Source: Maricaulis sp036231565 (GTDB lineage: Bacteria > Pseudomonadota > Alphaproteobacteria > Caulobacterales > Maricaulaceae). From it: DNA of 64,000 nucleotides. The DNA is taken from contig JAZAHA010000018.1 in assembly GCA_036231565.1 (NCBI GenBank), forward strand, positions 27,127-91,126, read 5' to 3'. Below, in pieces: positions 38,628-47,639 of this stretch. A program made the translations under genes and the position numbers. Position 1 is the stretch's first letter; each line of letters opens with the position of its first letter. The notes beneath the pieces were generated by a model, which was not told where the DNA came from, did no database searches, and saw only the letters and a list, made by a program, of their open reading frames with translations.

Positions 38628-41324
38628 TCACGCCTTCTTCGCCAGCGATTTTAGCGCATAGACAAGGTCCAGCGCCTCACGCGGTGTCAGCGCATCCGGG
38701 TCGATCCCGTCCAGCCGCTTTTCCACTTCTGACGGTTCCGGAATCGGTGCCTGTTCCGGCTCGGCGACGGCAAAGAGCGGCAGGGTGTCGAGTGCGGCGG
38801 CGGGCGCGCCATCGGACTCCAGGCGTTTGAGGATGGATTTGGCCCGGCTGATCGCCTTGCGCGGCAGACCGGCCCGGCGCGCAACCTCGATGCCGTAGGA
38901 GCGGTCAGCCGCTCCGGCCCCGACCTCGTGCAGGAAGACCAGCTCGCCCTTCCATTCCTTGGCCTTGAGGGAAACATTGCCGGCCGCATCGAGGTCCTCG
39001 GCGAGCCGGGTGAGCTCGTGATAATGAGTCGCGAAGAGCGCACGGCAGCGATTGATCTCGTGCAAATGCTCCGCCGCCGCCCAGGCAATGGACAGCCCGT
39101 CGAAGGTCGCCGTGCCGCGGCCGATCTCGTCGAGAATGACAAAGCTGCGTGGTGTCGCCTGGTTGAGGATCGCCGCCGTCTCGATCATCTCGGCCATGAA
39201 GGTCGAGCGGCCGCGCGCCAGATCGTCGGCCGCCCCGACGCGGGAATAGAGCCGGTCGGCAACGCCGATTTCGGCTCGTTCCGCGGGAACATAGCAGCCG
39301 GCCTGGGCCAGCATCAGGATCAGAGCGTTCTGGCGCAGGAAGGTCGATTTACCCGCCATGTTGGGGCCGGTAACGAAGGTCAGACGGGCCGCATTTTCCC
39401 CCGATCCGTCGAGTTGGCAGGAATTGGGGGTGAAGCGTCCCTCGCCGGTTTTCGCCAGCGCGCGCTCGACCACGGGGTGCCGGCCGCCATCGACAGAAAA
39501 CGTAAATGAATCGTTAATTTGTGGGCGGCACGCCCCGGCCTCCTCGGCCCATTCGGCGAGTGCAGAAGACACATCGAATTCTGCCAGAGCGGCCGTCGCG
39601 AGGCGGATAAAGCCTGCCAATGCCTCCACACGGTCGCGCAGCGCGGCAAATGTCTCGATCTCCATCGCCAGCGCCCGCTCCCCGGCACTCGCGATCTTCG
39701 ATTCCAGCTCCGCCAGCTCCGTCGTGGTGAAGCGGACCGCGTTCGCCATGGTCTGGCGGTGGATGAAAGTGTCATCCCCCATCAGCGCATCGGCATGGCG
39801 CGCCGTCACCTCGACGAAATAGCCCAGCACATTATTGTGCTTCACCTTCAGGCTCGAAACGCCGGTCGCCTCGGCATAGGTCTGCTGCAGGCCGGCGACG
39901 ATGCGGCGCGAGGCGTCGCGCAATTGCCGCGTCTCGTCCAGCTCGGGCATCCAGCCTTCAGCCACGAACCCGCCATCGCGCGCCAGCAGGGGCGGCTCGT
40001 CGACAATCGCCCGGTCAAGATCGCCGACCAGGGCCGCAAGCTCCGGCTTGTCGGCCAGGGTCAGTGCCGCGACACCGTCGGCGATACGTTGAGGCGGCCG
40101 GTCGAGCTGGGCGTCCAACAGGCGCGCGGCGATCGCCTCGCCCTCCTGCAGCGCGCCGCTCAGCGCCTTGAGATCCCGCGGACCGCCACGGCCGACGAGC
40201 AGGCGCGACAGGCCCCGCTCGGCATCGCCGGCGGATTTCAGCCGCTCGCGCAATTGCCGCCGCAACCCGGCCTCGCGCTCGAACCAGGCGACCGCATCCA
40301 GCCGCGCCTCGATCGCCGCGACATCCGTCAGCGGACGTGCCAGCCGGTCGGCGAGTGCCCGCGCACCCGGCGCGGTGACGGTCCGGTCGATTGCACCGAG
40401 CAGCGAACCCTGGCGGTCACCGGACAGGGTGCGGTCGATTTCCAGGCTGGCCCGGGTCGCCGGATCGATGGCCAGGACACTGCCCTCGCGGGCCTGGCGC
40501 GGCGGCGACAGCTTGGCCGGAGCACCGGCCTGGGACAGGGCGAGATAGTCCAGCAACGCGCCCAGCGCGGCGCGCTCGGCCTTCGAGAAATCCCCGAACG
40601 CGGTCAGCTCCTGCACCTCGAACTGGGCCTTGAGCTGCCTCTCCGCTGAAGCGACATCGAACTTGGCCCGCGGCAAAGGCGTAAGCGTGGTGCGCGGCAG
40701 AAGACCCGCCGCCTCGCCGAACCGGCTTTCCTCGACCAGAAGCTCGGCCGGATTCATAGCCGCCAGCTCGGCCGTCAGGGCGTCGCCCGCAACAGCACAG
40801 ACCGCAAACTCGCCGGTCGAGATATCTGCCCAGGCGATGGCATTCTCGCCGGTCGCCAGTTGGGCCAACGCGGCAATGCGGTTGGCCGAGCGCGGATCGA
40901 GCAGACTGTCCTCGGTCAGCGTGCCGGGCGTGACGATACGGGTGATGGCCCGCTGCACGACCGCCTTGGATCCGCGCGCCTTGGCCGCCTTGGGATCCTC
41001 GATCTGCTCTCCCACGGCGACCTTGAATCCCGCCTTGATCAGACGCGCCAGATAGGCTTCGGCCGTGGCTGCCGGCACACCGCACATCGGGATGGGCTCG
41101 CCCTGGTGTTCGCCGCGCCTGGTCAACGCGATATCCAGCGCCGCCGCTGCCCGCACGGCATCATCAAAGAAGAGCTCGTAGAAATCGCCCATGCGATAGA
41201 AGAGCAGGGCATCGCCCGGCGCCTGCGACCGCAGGGCCAGGAATTGCTCCATCATCGGCGTGGCACCCTCGGCTGAGGGGAAGGCACGATCGGCGGGCAT
41301 GGGAAGGCTGGACAGGGAATTCAT
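38628..41324 (-). CDS. mutS: DNA mismatch repair protein MutS
   Basis: Mismatch recognition ATPase of 898 residues. The mismatch-probing Phe-x-Glu is present as GDFYE (Phe48, Glu50), followed by connector, lever and clamp domains, then the ATPase with Walker A GPNMAGKS (653-660), Walker B DEIGRG from Asp732 and the THYHEL switch. A C-terminal tetramerisation-type tail ends ALDLVYALKSLAKKA. It begins the mutS-glnD-murJ-trpS operon and is divergent from maeB with 100 bases between. Confidence 0.98.
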   Translation of the reverse strand: MNSLSSLPMPADRAFPSAEGATPMMEQFLALRSQAPGDALLFYRMGDFYELFFDDAVRAAAALDIALTRRGEHQGEPIPMCGVPAATAEAYLARLIKAGFKVAVGEQIEDPKAAKARGSKAVVQRAITRIVTPGTLTEDSLLDPRSANRIAALAQLATGENAIAWADISTGEFAVCAVAGDALTAELAAMNPAELLVEESRFGEAAGLLPRTTLTPLPRAKFDVASAERQLKAQFEVQELTAFGDFSKAERAALGALLDYLALSQAGAPAKLSPPRQAREGSVLAIDPATRASLEIDRTLSGDRQGSLLGAIDRTVTAPGARALADRLARPLTDVAAIEARLDAVAWFEREAGLRRQLRERLKSAGDAERGLSRLLVGRGGPRDLKALSGALQEGEAIAARLLDAQLDRPPQRIADGVAALTLADKPELAALVGDLDRAIVDEPPLLARDGGFVAEGWMPELDETRQLRDASRRIVAGLQQTYAEATGVSSLKVKHNNVLGYFVEVTARHADALMGDDTFIHRQTMANAVRFTTTELAELESKIASAGERALAMEIETFAALRDRVEALAGFIRLATAALAEFDVSSALAEWAEEAGACRPQINDSFTFSVDGGRHPVVERALAKTGEGRFTPNSCQLDGSGENAARLTFVTGPNMAGKSTFLRQNALILMLAQAGCYVPAERAEIGVADRLYSRVGAADDLARGRSTFMAEMIETAAILNQATPRSFVILDEIGRGTATFDGLSIAWAAAEHLHEINRCRALFATHYHELTRLAEDLDAAGNVSLKAKEWKGELVFLHEVGAGAADRSYGIEVARRAGLPRKAISRAKSILKRLESDGAPAAALDTLPLFAVAEPEQAPIPEPSEVEKRLDGIDPDALTPREALDLVYALKSLAKKA

Positions 41325-41424
41325 CGGCGCAGACGGTGGCGAGGTTTCACCTTGCGTGCAAGGGTGTGAAGCGGCTAGAGCCCATACGATTGTCCATAAT
41401 CAAAATAAAGCAGGGAATACGGGG

Positions 41425-43710
41425 ATGAACGACAGAACCAGCCACGTCGAGGACGACGAAGCGCTCGCCTTTCACAAGGAGCCCGTTCCCGGCAAGCTCG
41501 CCCTGTCTCCGACCAAGCCGATGGCGACGCAGCGCGATCTCTCTCTGGCCTATTCACCCGGCGTGGCTGCGCCGGTGAAGGCGATCGCGGAGAACCCTGA
41601 CGCCGTCTACGATTTCACCTCCAAGGGCAATATGGTCGCCGTGATTTCCAACGGCACAGCGATCCTGGGCCTCGGCGATCTGGGCGCCATGGCGTCCAAG
41701 CCCGTGATGGAAGGCAAGGCGGTGCTGTTCAAGCGCTTTGCCGATATCGACGCGATGGACATCGAGGTCGAGGAAACCGATGCCGACGCTTTCATCGAAT
41801 GCGTCCGGCGCATCGGCAACACGTTCGGCGGCATCAATCTGGAAGACATCAAGGCGCCGGAAAGCTTCATCATCGAACAGCGCCTGCGCGAACTGCTCGA
41901 TGTGCCGGTCTTCCACGACGATCAACACGGCACAGCCATCATCTCCGTTGCCGGCATCATCAATGCCTGCGACATCACCGGCCGCAAGATCAGCGATCTC
42001 AAAGTCGTGGTGAACGGCGCCGGTGCGGCCGGCATCGCCGTGCTCGAACTTCTCAAGGCGATGGGTGTAAAACACGAGAACGCTCTGCTGTGCGATTCCA
42101 AGGGCGTCATCCACGCAGAGCGCGACGGGCTGAACCAGTGGAAGGCGGCCCACGCCGCCGACACGGATCGCCGCTCGCTGGCCGAAGCGCTGGACGGCGC
42201 CGACTGCTTCCTCGGCCTGTCGGTCGCCGGTGCAGTAACCCAGGACATGGTCAAGTCGATGGCCAAGGACCCGATCATCTTCGCGATGGCCAACCCGGAT
42301 CCCGAGATCAAGCCGGAAGACGTGCGGGCCGTCCGCGACGACGCCATCATCGCCACCGGCCGCTCGGACTATCCCAACCAGGTCAACAATGTCCTCGGCT
42401 TCCCCTACATCTTCCGCGGTGCGCTGGATGTGCGCGCCCGCACGATCAATGAGGAGATGAAGATCGCCGCCGCCCGCGCCCTCGCAGCGCTGGCGCGCGA
42501 AGATGTGCCGGACGAAGTGGCCGCCGCCTATCACGGCTCGCGCCCGTCATTCGGCCGCGACTACATCATCCCCTCACCCTTCGATCCGCGGCTCATCCAC
42601 TATGTGCCGCCCTATGTCGCCCAGGCTGCGATGGATACCGGCGTCGCGCGCAAGCCGATCGCCGACATGACCGCCTACCGGGCCTCGCTGGCCCGGCGTC
42701 TCGATCCGACCGCCGCCCTGCTGCAACGCATCCAGGGCGCGGTGATGGGGCATGGCCGCCGCATCGTCTTTGCCGAGGGCGAGGAGCCGTCGGTGATCCG
42801 CGCCGCCTATGCCTTCCAGAACCAGGAGCTGGGCAAGGCGATCCTGGTCGGCCGCGAAGAGATCACCCGCGCCAATATGCGCCAGGTCGGTGTGCCGGAA
42901 GACGCGATCGAAATCGTCAATGCCCGCCTGTCCGACCGCAATGCCGATTATGCCGACTTCCTGTACGAACGCCTGCAGCGCAAGGGCTATCTGCGCCGCG
43001 ACGTGCAGCGCCTGGTCAATAATGACCGGAACGTCTTCTCCGCCTGCATGGTGAAGCTGGGCGATGCCGACGGCATGGTCACGGGCACGACGCGCTCCTA
43101 TGCCGCAGCGCTGAGCGATGTCGGTCTCGTGCTCGACCCGGCGCCGGGCCAGCGCGTGATGGGCATGTCGATCGCGCTCGCCAAGGGCCGCACGCTGTTC
43201 ATCGCCGACACCAATATCGCCGAATTCCCCGACAGCGAAGCGCTGGCCGATATCGCCACGGAAACCGCGGCGGCCGCGAAAGGCTTCGGCTTCACCCCGC
43301 GCGTCGCCTTCCTGTCCTATTCCACCTTCGGCAATCCGCAGGGCCAGCGCTCCGACAAGCTGCAGGAGGCCGTGCGCCTGCTCGATGAGCGGGGCGTGAA
43401 CTTCGAATACGAGGGCGAGATGAATGTCGATGTGGCGCTCGACCCGTCACACCGCTTCCTCTACCCGTTCTCGCGCCTGAAGGGCCCGGCCAATGTGCTG
43501 GTCATGCCGGCGATCCACGCCGCCTCCATCGCCACCAAGCTGCTGCGCGTGGCCGGCGGGGCGACCGTGATCGGTCCGATGCTGGTCGGTGTCGAGAAAC
43601 CCGTGCAGATCGCCCGTCTCGGCGCCTCGGTCAGCGAGATCACCACGCTGGCAGCCCTCGCCGCCTACGACCCGGAAAAGCACGAAGTCGACAGCCCGCT
43701 GGCGGAGTAG
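41425..43710 (+). CDS. maeB: NADP-dependent malic enzyme with phosphotransacetylase-like C-terminal domain
   Basis: MaeB-type malic enzyme that oxidatively decarboxylates malate to pyruvate, giving NADPH. The 761 residues split into a malic enzyme part (1 to about 425; AYSPGVAAPVKAI, VFHDDQHGTAIIS, GAGAAGIA) and a phosphate-acetyltransferase-like part (about 430-755), which in relatives is regulatory rather than catalytic. The ATG at 41425 has AGGGA upstream; the frame is open to 41260 but that part overlaps mutS. It is convergent with the AmpG-like gene. Confidence 0.95.
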   Translation: MNDRTSHVEDDEALAFHKEPVPGKLALSPTKPMATQRDLSLAYSPGVAAPVKAIAENPDAVYDFTSKGNMVAVISNGTAILGLGDLGAMASKPVMEGKAVLFKRFADIDAMDIEVEETDADAFIECVRRIGNTFGGINLEDIKAPESFIIEQRLRELLDVPVFHDDQHGTAIISVAGIINACDITGRKISDLKVVVNGAGAAGIAVLELLKAMGVKHENALLCDSKGVIHAERDGLNQWKAAHAADTDRRSLAEALDGADCFLGLSVAGAVTQDMVKSMAKDPIIFAMANPDPEIKPEDVRAVRDDAIIATGRSDYPNQVNNVLGFPYIFRGALDVRARTINEEMKIAAARALAALAREDVPDEVAAAYHGSRPSFGRDYIIPSPFDPRLIHYVPPYVAQAAMDTGVARKPIADMTAYRASLARRLDPTAALLQRIQGAVMGHGRRIVFAEGEEPSVIRAAYAFQNQELGKAILVGREEITRANMRQVGVPEDAIEIVNARLSDRNADYADFLYERLQRKGYLRRDVQRLVNNDRNVFSACMVKLGDADGMVTGTTRSYAAALSDVGLVLDPAPGQRVMGMSIALAKGRTLFIADTNIAEFPDSEALADIATETAAAAKGFGFTPRVAFLSYSTFGNPQGQRSDKLQEAVRLLDERGVNFEYEGEMNVDVALDPSHRFLYPFSRLKGPANVLVMPAIHAASIATKLLRVAGGATVIGPMLVGVEKPVQIARLGASVSEITTLAALAAYDPEKHEVDSPLAE

Positions 43711-43720
43711 GTCTACTCCG
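43703..43720. terminator. Palindrome at the maeB / AmpG-like gene junction
   Basis: An 18-base near-perfect palindrome, CGGAGTAG-GT-CTACTCCG, that includes the maeB stop and ends at the stop of the convergent permease gene. There is no T run. It may act as a short bidirectional terminator. Confidence 0.35.
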
Positions 43721-45061
43721 TCACGTCTTGGGATTGGCATCGGGGGTTGACCACTCGACTTCCCCCTTTGCGGAGGGCGTTCCGAACATCATAAGGAAAA
43801 GCACAAGAGCCCCGGCCGGAACCGCGTAGCCCGCCGTAATCAGGAAGAAATTTATGTATCCGACGGTATCCGCGAGGACGCCGGAGAACCCCGCGATGAG
43901 CTTGTTCACGAACGCATAGAGCGACGACAGAAGCGCGTATTGCGTCGCTGCATTGGCCGGATCTGTCAGAGACGACAGGTAGGCGATGAAGACCGTGCCC
44001 ACATAACCCCCGGCCACGTTGTCGCCGATAATTGCGATCGCAACGCGCCAGCCCTCGTCGGGCGTTCCCGTCGCCGAGAGCCAAGCATATGCCCCGTTTG
44101 AAACCAGCGTTATGAATGAGCCTAGCAGCATGGCTCTCAATACGCCGAACCGAAAGGCGAACACGCCTCCGAGGAAGCCGCCCGCTATGGTCGCCACAAC
44201 GCCAGGCCCCGTCTGGATTGTTCCGATCACCGTCCCGCTATAGCCAAGGTCCGCGTAGAGCGGACTGGCCATAATACCCATGGTGAAATCGCTCATACGG
44301 TAGATCGTGATAAGGGCGAAAACCGGCACGATCCAGAAGTTCAGCCGCGCCAAAAACTGCTTGAAGGGATCAATGACTGCCGACGTAACGCGTTGTGACA
44401 GCGTCAAGTTCGGCGGAATGACGACCTTGTCCCGATTGGGTTCGCGCATGAAAAGAACGCATACGCCGGTCACGCCCATTGCCAGTGCCATCACTCCGAA
44501 GGAGATGAACCAGGAAGTCTGGTCGGCAATGGCGAGGCCAACCCCCGCGAACATGATCGCTCCTCGATAGCCCATGACATAGGCCGCGGCCATGTTGGCT
44601 TGCTGATCGTTCTCCGCGGATTCAATACGCCAAGCGTCGATGGCGATATCCAGTGTAGCGCCGGAATATGCGAGGATGGCGGCCCCAGCCAGAGTCGCGA
44701 TGAGATTGACGGAGGGCTGGGACGAACCGATCAGCACAAGCCCAATCATCGTGCCGGCAATCGCTACCAGCATCCAAGACCGTCGCCGGCCAAGCGCTCG
44801 GGTCAAGCCGGGAATCGGCAGCCGGTCAACAACGGGCGCCCACAGAAACTTGACCGTATAGGCGAGCGTGACCCAGTACATGAAACCGATGGTCGTGCGA
44901 TCAATGCCTTCAGCACGGAGCCAGAAGCTCAGCTTCTGGAAAACCATCATCAGCGGAAGTCCGGACGCAAAGCCGAGAACAAGCATCGCTAACATGGTCG
45001 GACGCCGGTAAGCTGCCAGCGAATCTCGCCATGACCTCTTGGGAGCCAACGCTTCGGCCAT
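43721..45061 (-). CDS. AmpG-like MFS permease
   Basis: A 446-residue inner-membrane protein of the AmpG branch of the major facilitator superfamily, which imports muropeptides for cell-wall recycling. The N-terminal GFASGLPLMMVFQKLSFWLRAEGIDRTTIGFM and KFLWAPVVDRLPIPGLTRALGRRRSW are AmpG-like signatures. Base composition differs from its neighbours: sampled lines run about 50-62 percent GC against mid-60s around it, and codon use is more AT-tolerant, which suggests later acquisition. It is convergent with maeB and lies 27 bases downstream of the histidine kinase gene. Confidence 0.88.
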   Translation of the reverse strand: MAEALAPKRSWRDSLAAYRRPTMLAMLVLGFASGLPLMMVFQKLSFWLRAEGIDRTTIGFMYWVTLAYTVKFLWAPVVDRLPIPGLTRALGRRRSWMLVAIAGTMIGLVLIGSSQPSVNLIATLAGAAILAYSGATLDIAIDAWRIESAENDQQANMAAAYVMGYRGAIMFAGVGLAIADQTSWFISFGVMALAMGVTGVCVLFMREPNRDKVVIPPNLTLSQRVTSAVIDPFKQFLARLNFWIVPVFALITIYRMSDFTMGIMASPLYADLGYSGTVIGTIQTGPGVVATIAGGFLGGVFAFRFGVLRAMLLGSFITLVSNGAYAWLSATGTPDEGWRVAIAIIGDNVAGGYVGTVFIAYLSSLTDPANAATQYALLSSLYAFVNKLIAGFSGVLADTVGYINFFLITAGYAVPAGALVLFLMMFGTPSAKGEVEWSTPDANPKT

Positions 45062-45088
45062 GGTTCAACTCCGTAAGCCTATGATTGC

Positions 45089-47389
45089 TTAGCCCATGCT
45101 GGCGCGCTTTTTCCGTCCGCACAAGTTAACGAGAACAGAGGTCAGACGGTCGGGATCGAGAGGTTTGGAGAGGAATTCGTCCATGCCGGCGCCCAGGCAC
45201 AGCCTGCGGTCGCTTTCCGAGGCATTGGCCGTCAGTGCGATCAGCGGCAGGGTCAGCCCGGCTTCGCGCGCCTTGCGGGCGACATCCGGCCCGTCGCGCT
45301 TGGGCATGCGCTGGTCGAGCAGGGCGGCGTCGAATTCCTGCACCGCCAGGGCTTCGCTGGCGGCTTCTCCATCGGTCACGAGCGTGACGGCAATGCCCAG
45401 GCCTTCCAGGCATTTTCGGGCAATAAGCGCGTTGACCGGATCGTCTTCGGCGACCAGCAGGCTGAGGCCGGAAACATCGGGCTGTACGGACGGCCGTCGC
45501 GGCGCTTCGGCGTCCGGCACGTCTTCACGGCCGGTCAGCCGGTCAACCAGGGTTGCGGAGCGGACCGGTTTGACGAACCAGCCCTGGCCGGGTCCTGCGG
45601 TTTCGATGACCGCCGCCTTCTGGTCCGGCCCGACCAGGTGCCAGGTCCGCACGACGCCGGTTTCGGCAGCCGCCGCCGCCCAGACCGGATCGACAAGCAG
45701 TTCCCGGCCATCGGCCTCCGCGGCGAGCATGTCGGGCGAGTCGATGGCCAGGGCGTCAGCTCCGAGTGCCTCCAGCTGGTCGCACAGGGTCGTGCGCAGA
45801 ATGGCATTGGGCGCCGCGACGGCGACCCGGTATCCCGTCAGCGGCTGTGCATCCATCACCGCCTCGACGGGCAGGTCGAACACGACCCAGAATTTCGCGC
45901 CTTCGCCCAGCCGGCTTTCCAGGCCCATCGTGCTGTCCATGGCTTCCACGAGCCGGCGCACCATGGCGAGACCCAGGCCCGCGCCGCCCTCGGCGCCGTC
46001 GCGCTCCGCGGCGCCGCGTTCGAAATGCTCGAACAGGGTCTGCTGGTCGGCTTCGGCGATACCGGGCCCGGTATCGCTGACCGAAAGCGCCAGACGGACC
46101 GCGCCATCGGCGCCGGGTGTGCCGGTGATGTCGATCCGCACACCGCCGGACCGGGTGAATTTCACCGCATTGCCGATCAGGTTGAACAGGATCTGGCGCA
46201 GGCGCGCGGCATCGCCGATGACACGCACCGGTGCACCGTAGGCCTGCACGACCCCGATTTCGAGCCCTTTCTCGCGGGCCCGCGGTGCCGCGAGTTCGAC
46301 GGTTTCGCGCACCAGTTCGGCCACATCGACCGGTTCGGGACGCAGATCGAGCTTGCCGGCCTCCAGACGCGACAGGTCGAGAATATCGTCCACCATCGCC
46401 AGCGCATGATCGGCCGATGTGGCGATCGAGCGGACATAGTCGGCCTGGTCCGGACGCAAGGGTGTGGCTTCCAGCAGGCGGGCAACGCCGAGCGCGCCGG
46501 CCAGCGGCGTGCGCAATTCATGCGTGACGGCCGCGAAGAAGAGGGATTTGGCGCGCTGGGAGGCTTCCAGATCGTCATGCGCCTCGCGGCGGCGGGTGAC
46601 GTCTCGGCCGACGGAAATCACGCCGCCATCGTCGGGAAGCAGACGCTCGTCCCATTCGATCCAGACCGGCCCGGAGCGCGTGCGCATCAGCATTTCGTAG
46701 CGGCGCTGATCCGCGGTCGAGACCGGCGGCGCCACAGAGAACCAGCGTCCGACCCAGTCGGTCCGCTCACCGCCGAACGCGGCAAGAAAGGCGGCATTGA
46801 CATAAAGCACGCGGCCACTGTGGCCGCGTACCAGCATCAGCTCTCCCGCCGCGTCGAGCGCTGCGAGAAGCACGGCGTCGAGCGAGGGTTCGGCCTGCAG
46901 CTGTCGCGGCCCTGATTCATCGTCGCGACCGGGAAGACGCGTGATCGATCCGCTCTCCGGGTCTGCGATGCGACCCGGCGCCTGGTCCGGGCTTGTGTTC
47001 CCGTCACGCTGTTCCGTGTCATTGGGGGCCTTGTCATGGGGGCCCGTGTCATTGAGCGCCGTGTCACCGTGCCCGGCATTGTTGCGATCGGCATCGGCGC
47101 CCCAGGCATCGCCGCGCAAGGCGTCACTGCGATCGGCATCGCTTTGACCGGGATCGCTTCGACCGGGATCGCTTCGACCGGCTGCCTGCCGTGCCGCGGA
47201 ACCTGTCGGGCGGGTGATTTGCGCACGGCGGCGCACAGGGTTTGGCGCAGACGCTTTCTCAGTCCCGACGTCCTCGCGCCGGTCTGCATCATCCTGCCTG
47301 CCTTCCTCGCCCGGAGCGCCGGCGCAGGATCCCTCCCGCGGTGCGCCAGGGGGAAGCCCAGAGGATCCGTCTCTGCCGTCCCGTTTCAT
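45089..47389 (-). CDS. Hybrid sensor histidine kinase with N-terminal pentapeptide repeat
   Basis: A 766-residue signalling protein without clear membrane segments. Residues 1-165 are low-complexity, and 70-129 form 12 pentapeptides of form [APTK]-x-x-x-[DN]. A PAS domain (about 168-265), dimerisation domain with phospho-acceptor His290 (THELRTPL), ATPase domain (NLIGNAVKFT, DTGPGI, GAGLGLAMVRRL), a degenerate receiver-like segment (about 505-610) and a C-terminal receiver with Asp692 and Lys742 follow. This is the layout of phosphorelay kinases. The partner is not nearby. The ribosome site AGGA lies within a hairpin. Confidence 0.9.
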   Translation of the reverse strand: MKRDGRDGSSGLPPGAPREGSCAGAPGEEGRQDDADRREDVGTEKASAPNPVRRRAQITRPTGSAARQAAGRSDPGRSDPGQSDADRSDALRGDAWGADADRNNAGHGDTALNDTGPHDKAPNDTEQRDGNTSPDQAPGRIADPESGSITRLPGRDDESGPRQLQAEPSLDAVLLAALDAAGELMLVRGHSGRVLYVNAAFLAAFGGERTDWVGRWFSVAPPVSTADQRRYEMLMRTRSGPVWIEWDERLLPDDGGVISVGRDVTRRREAHDDLEASQRAKSLFFAAVTHELRTPLAGALGVARLLEATPLRPDQADYVRSIATSADHALAMVDDILDLSRLEAGKLDLRPEPVDVAELVRETVELAAPRAREKGLEIGVVQAYGAPVRVIGDAARLRQILFNLIGNAVKFTRSGGVRIDITGTPGADGAVRLALSVSDTGPGIAEADQQTLFEHFERGAAERDGAEGGAGLGLAMVRRLVEAMDSTMGLESRLGEGAKFWVVFDLPVEAVMDAQPLTGYRVAVAAPNAILRTTLCDQLEALGADALAIDSPDMLAAEADGRELLVDPVWAAAAAETGVVRTWHLVGPDQKAAVIETAGPGQGWFVKPVRSATLVDRLTGREDVPDAEAPRRPSVQPDVSGLSLLVAEDDPVNALIARKCLEGLGIAVTLVTDGEAASEALAVQEFDAALLDQRMPKRDGPDVARKAREAGLTLPLIALTANASESDRRLCLGAGMDEFLSKPLDPDRLTSVLVNLCGRKKRASMG
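47003..47182. repeat. 15-base tandem repeat, 12 degenerate units, inside the kinase gene
   Basis: Twelve consecutive 15-base units in phase with the codons (units begin at 47003, 47018, 47033 and so on to 47168). The units at 47138-47152 and 47153-47167 differ by one base; older units are more diverged. They encode residues 70-129 of the hybrid kinase. Confidence 0.85.
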
Positions 47390-47639
47390 GCCGTCCTGTC
47401 TAGCAGGGGACGGTTAACGAAGCGTCGTGACCAGCCCCCGCCCGGAGCACAACGGCTCGCGTCACACAACGCCGGGCGCAGAGCAACGCCGGGCGCAACC
47501 CGGCGGCGGCAGGAGGTTGCGCCGCGCCGGATTGCGCCCGGGCCTCCGGACCCCGGTTCCAGATCGCGCTCGCAGCTCTGCCAACAGCCCACCCGCAGGT
47601 GTGCCCGCGGCAGAGCAGTGGACGGCAGGGCCTTGCCGC
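47390..47639. other. 250-base intergenic stretch upstream of the hybrid kinase gene
   Basis: No convincing gene. It holds a hairpin that covers the kinase ribosome site (CCGTCCTG at 47391-47398 pairing with CAGG/GGACGG to 47413), a GTTAAC at 47412-47417, and a 14-base direct repeat CAACGCCGGGCGCA at 47467-47480 and 47484-47497. A promoter for the kinase gene presumably lies here but none stands out. Confidence 0.5.

Noticed and set aside
47408..47420. CtrA half-site GTTAACCG upstream of the hybrid kinase
   Set aside because: A single partial half-site without a partner at the right spacing; too weak to call.
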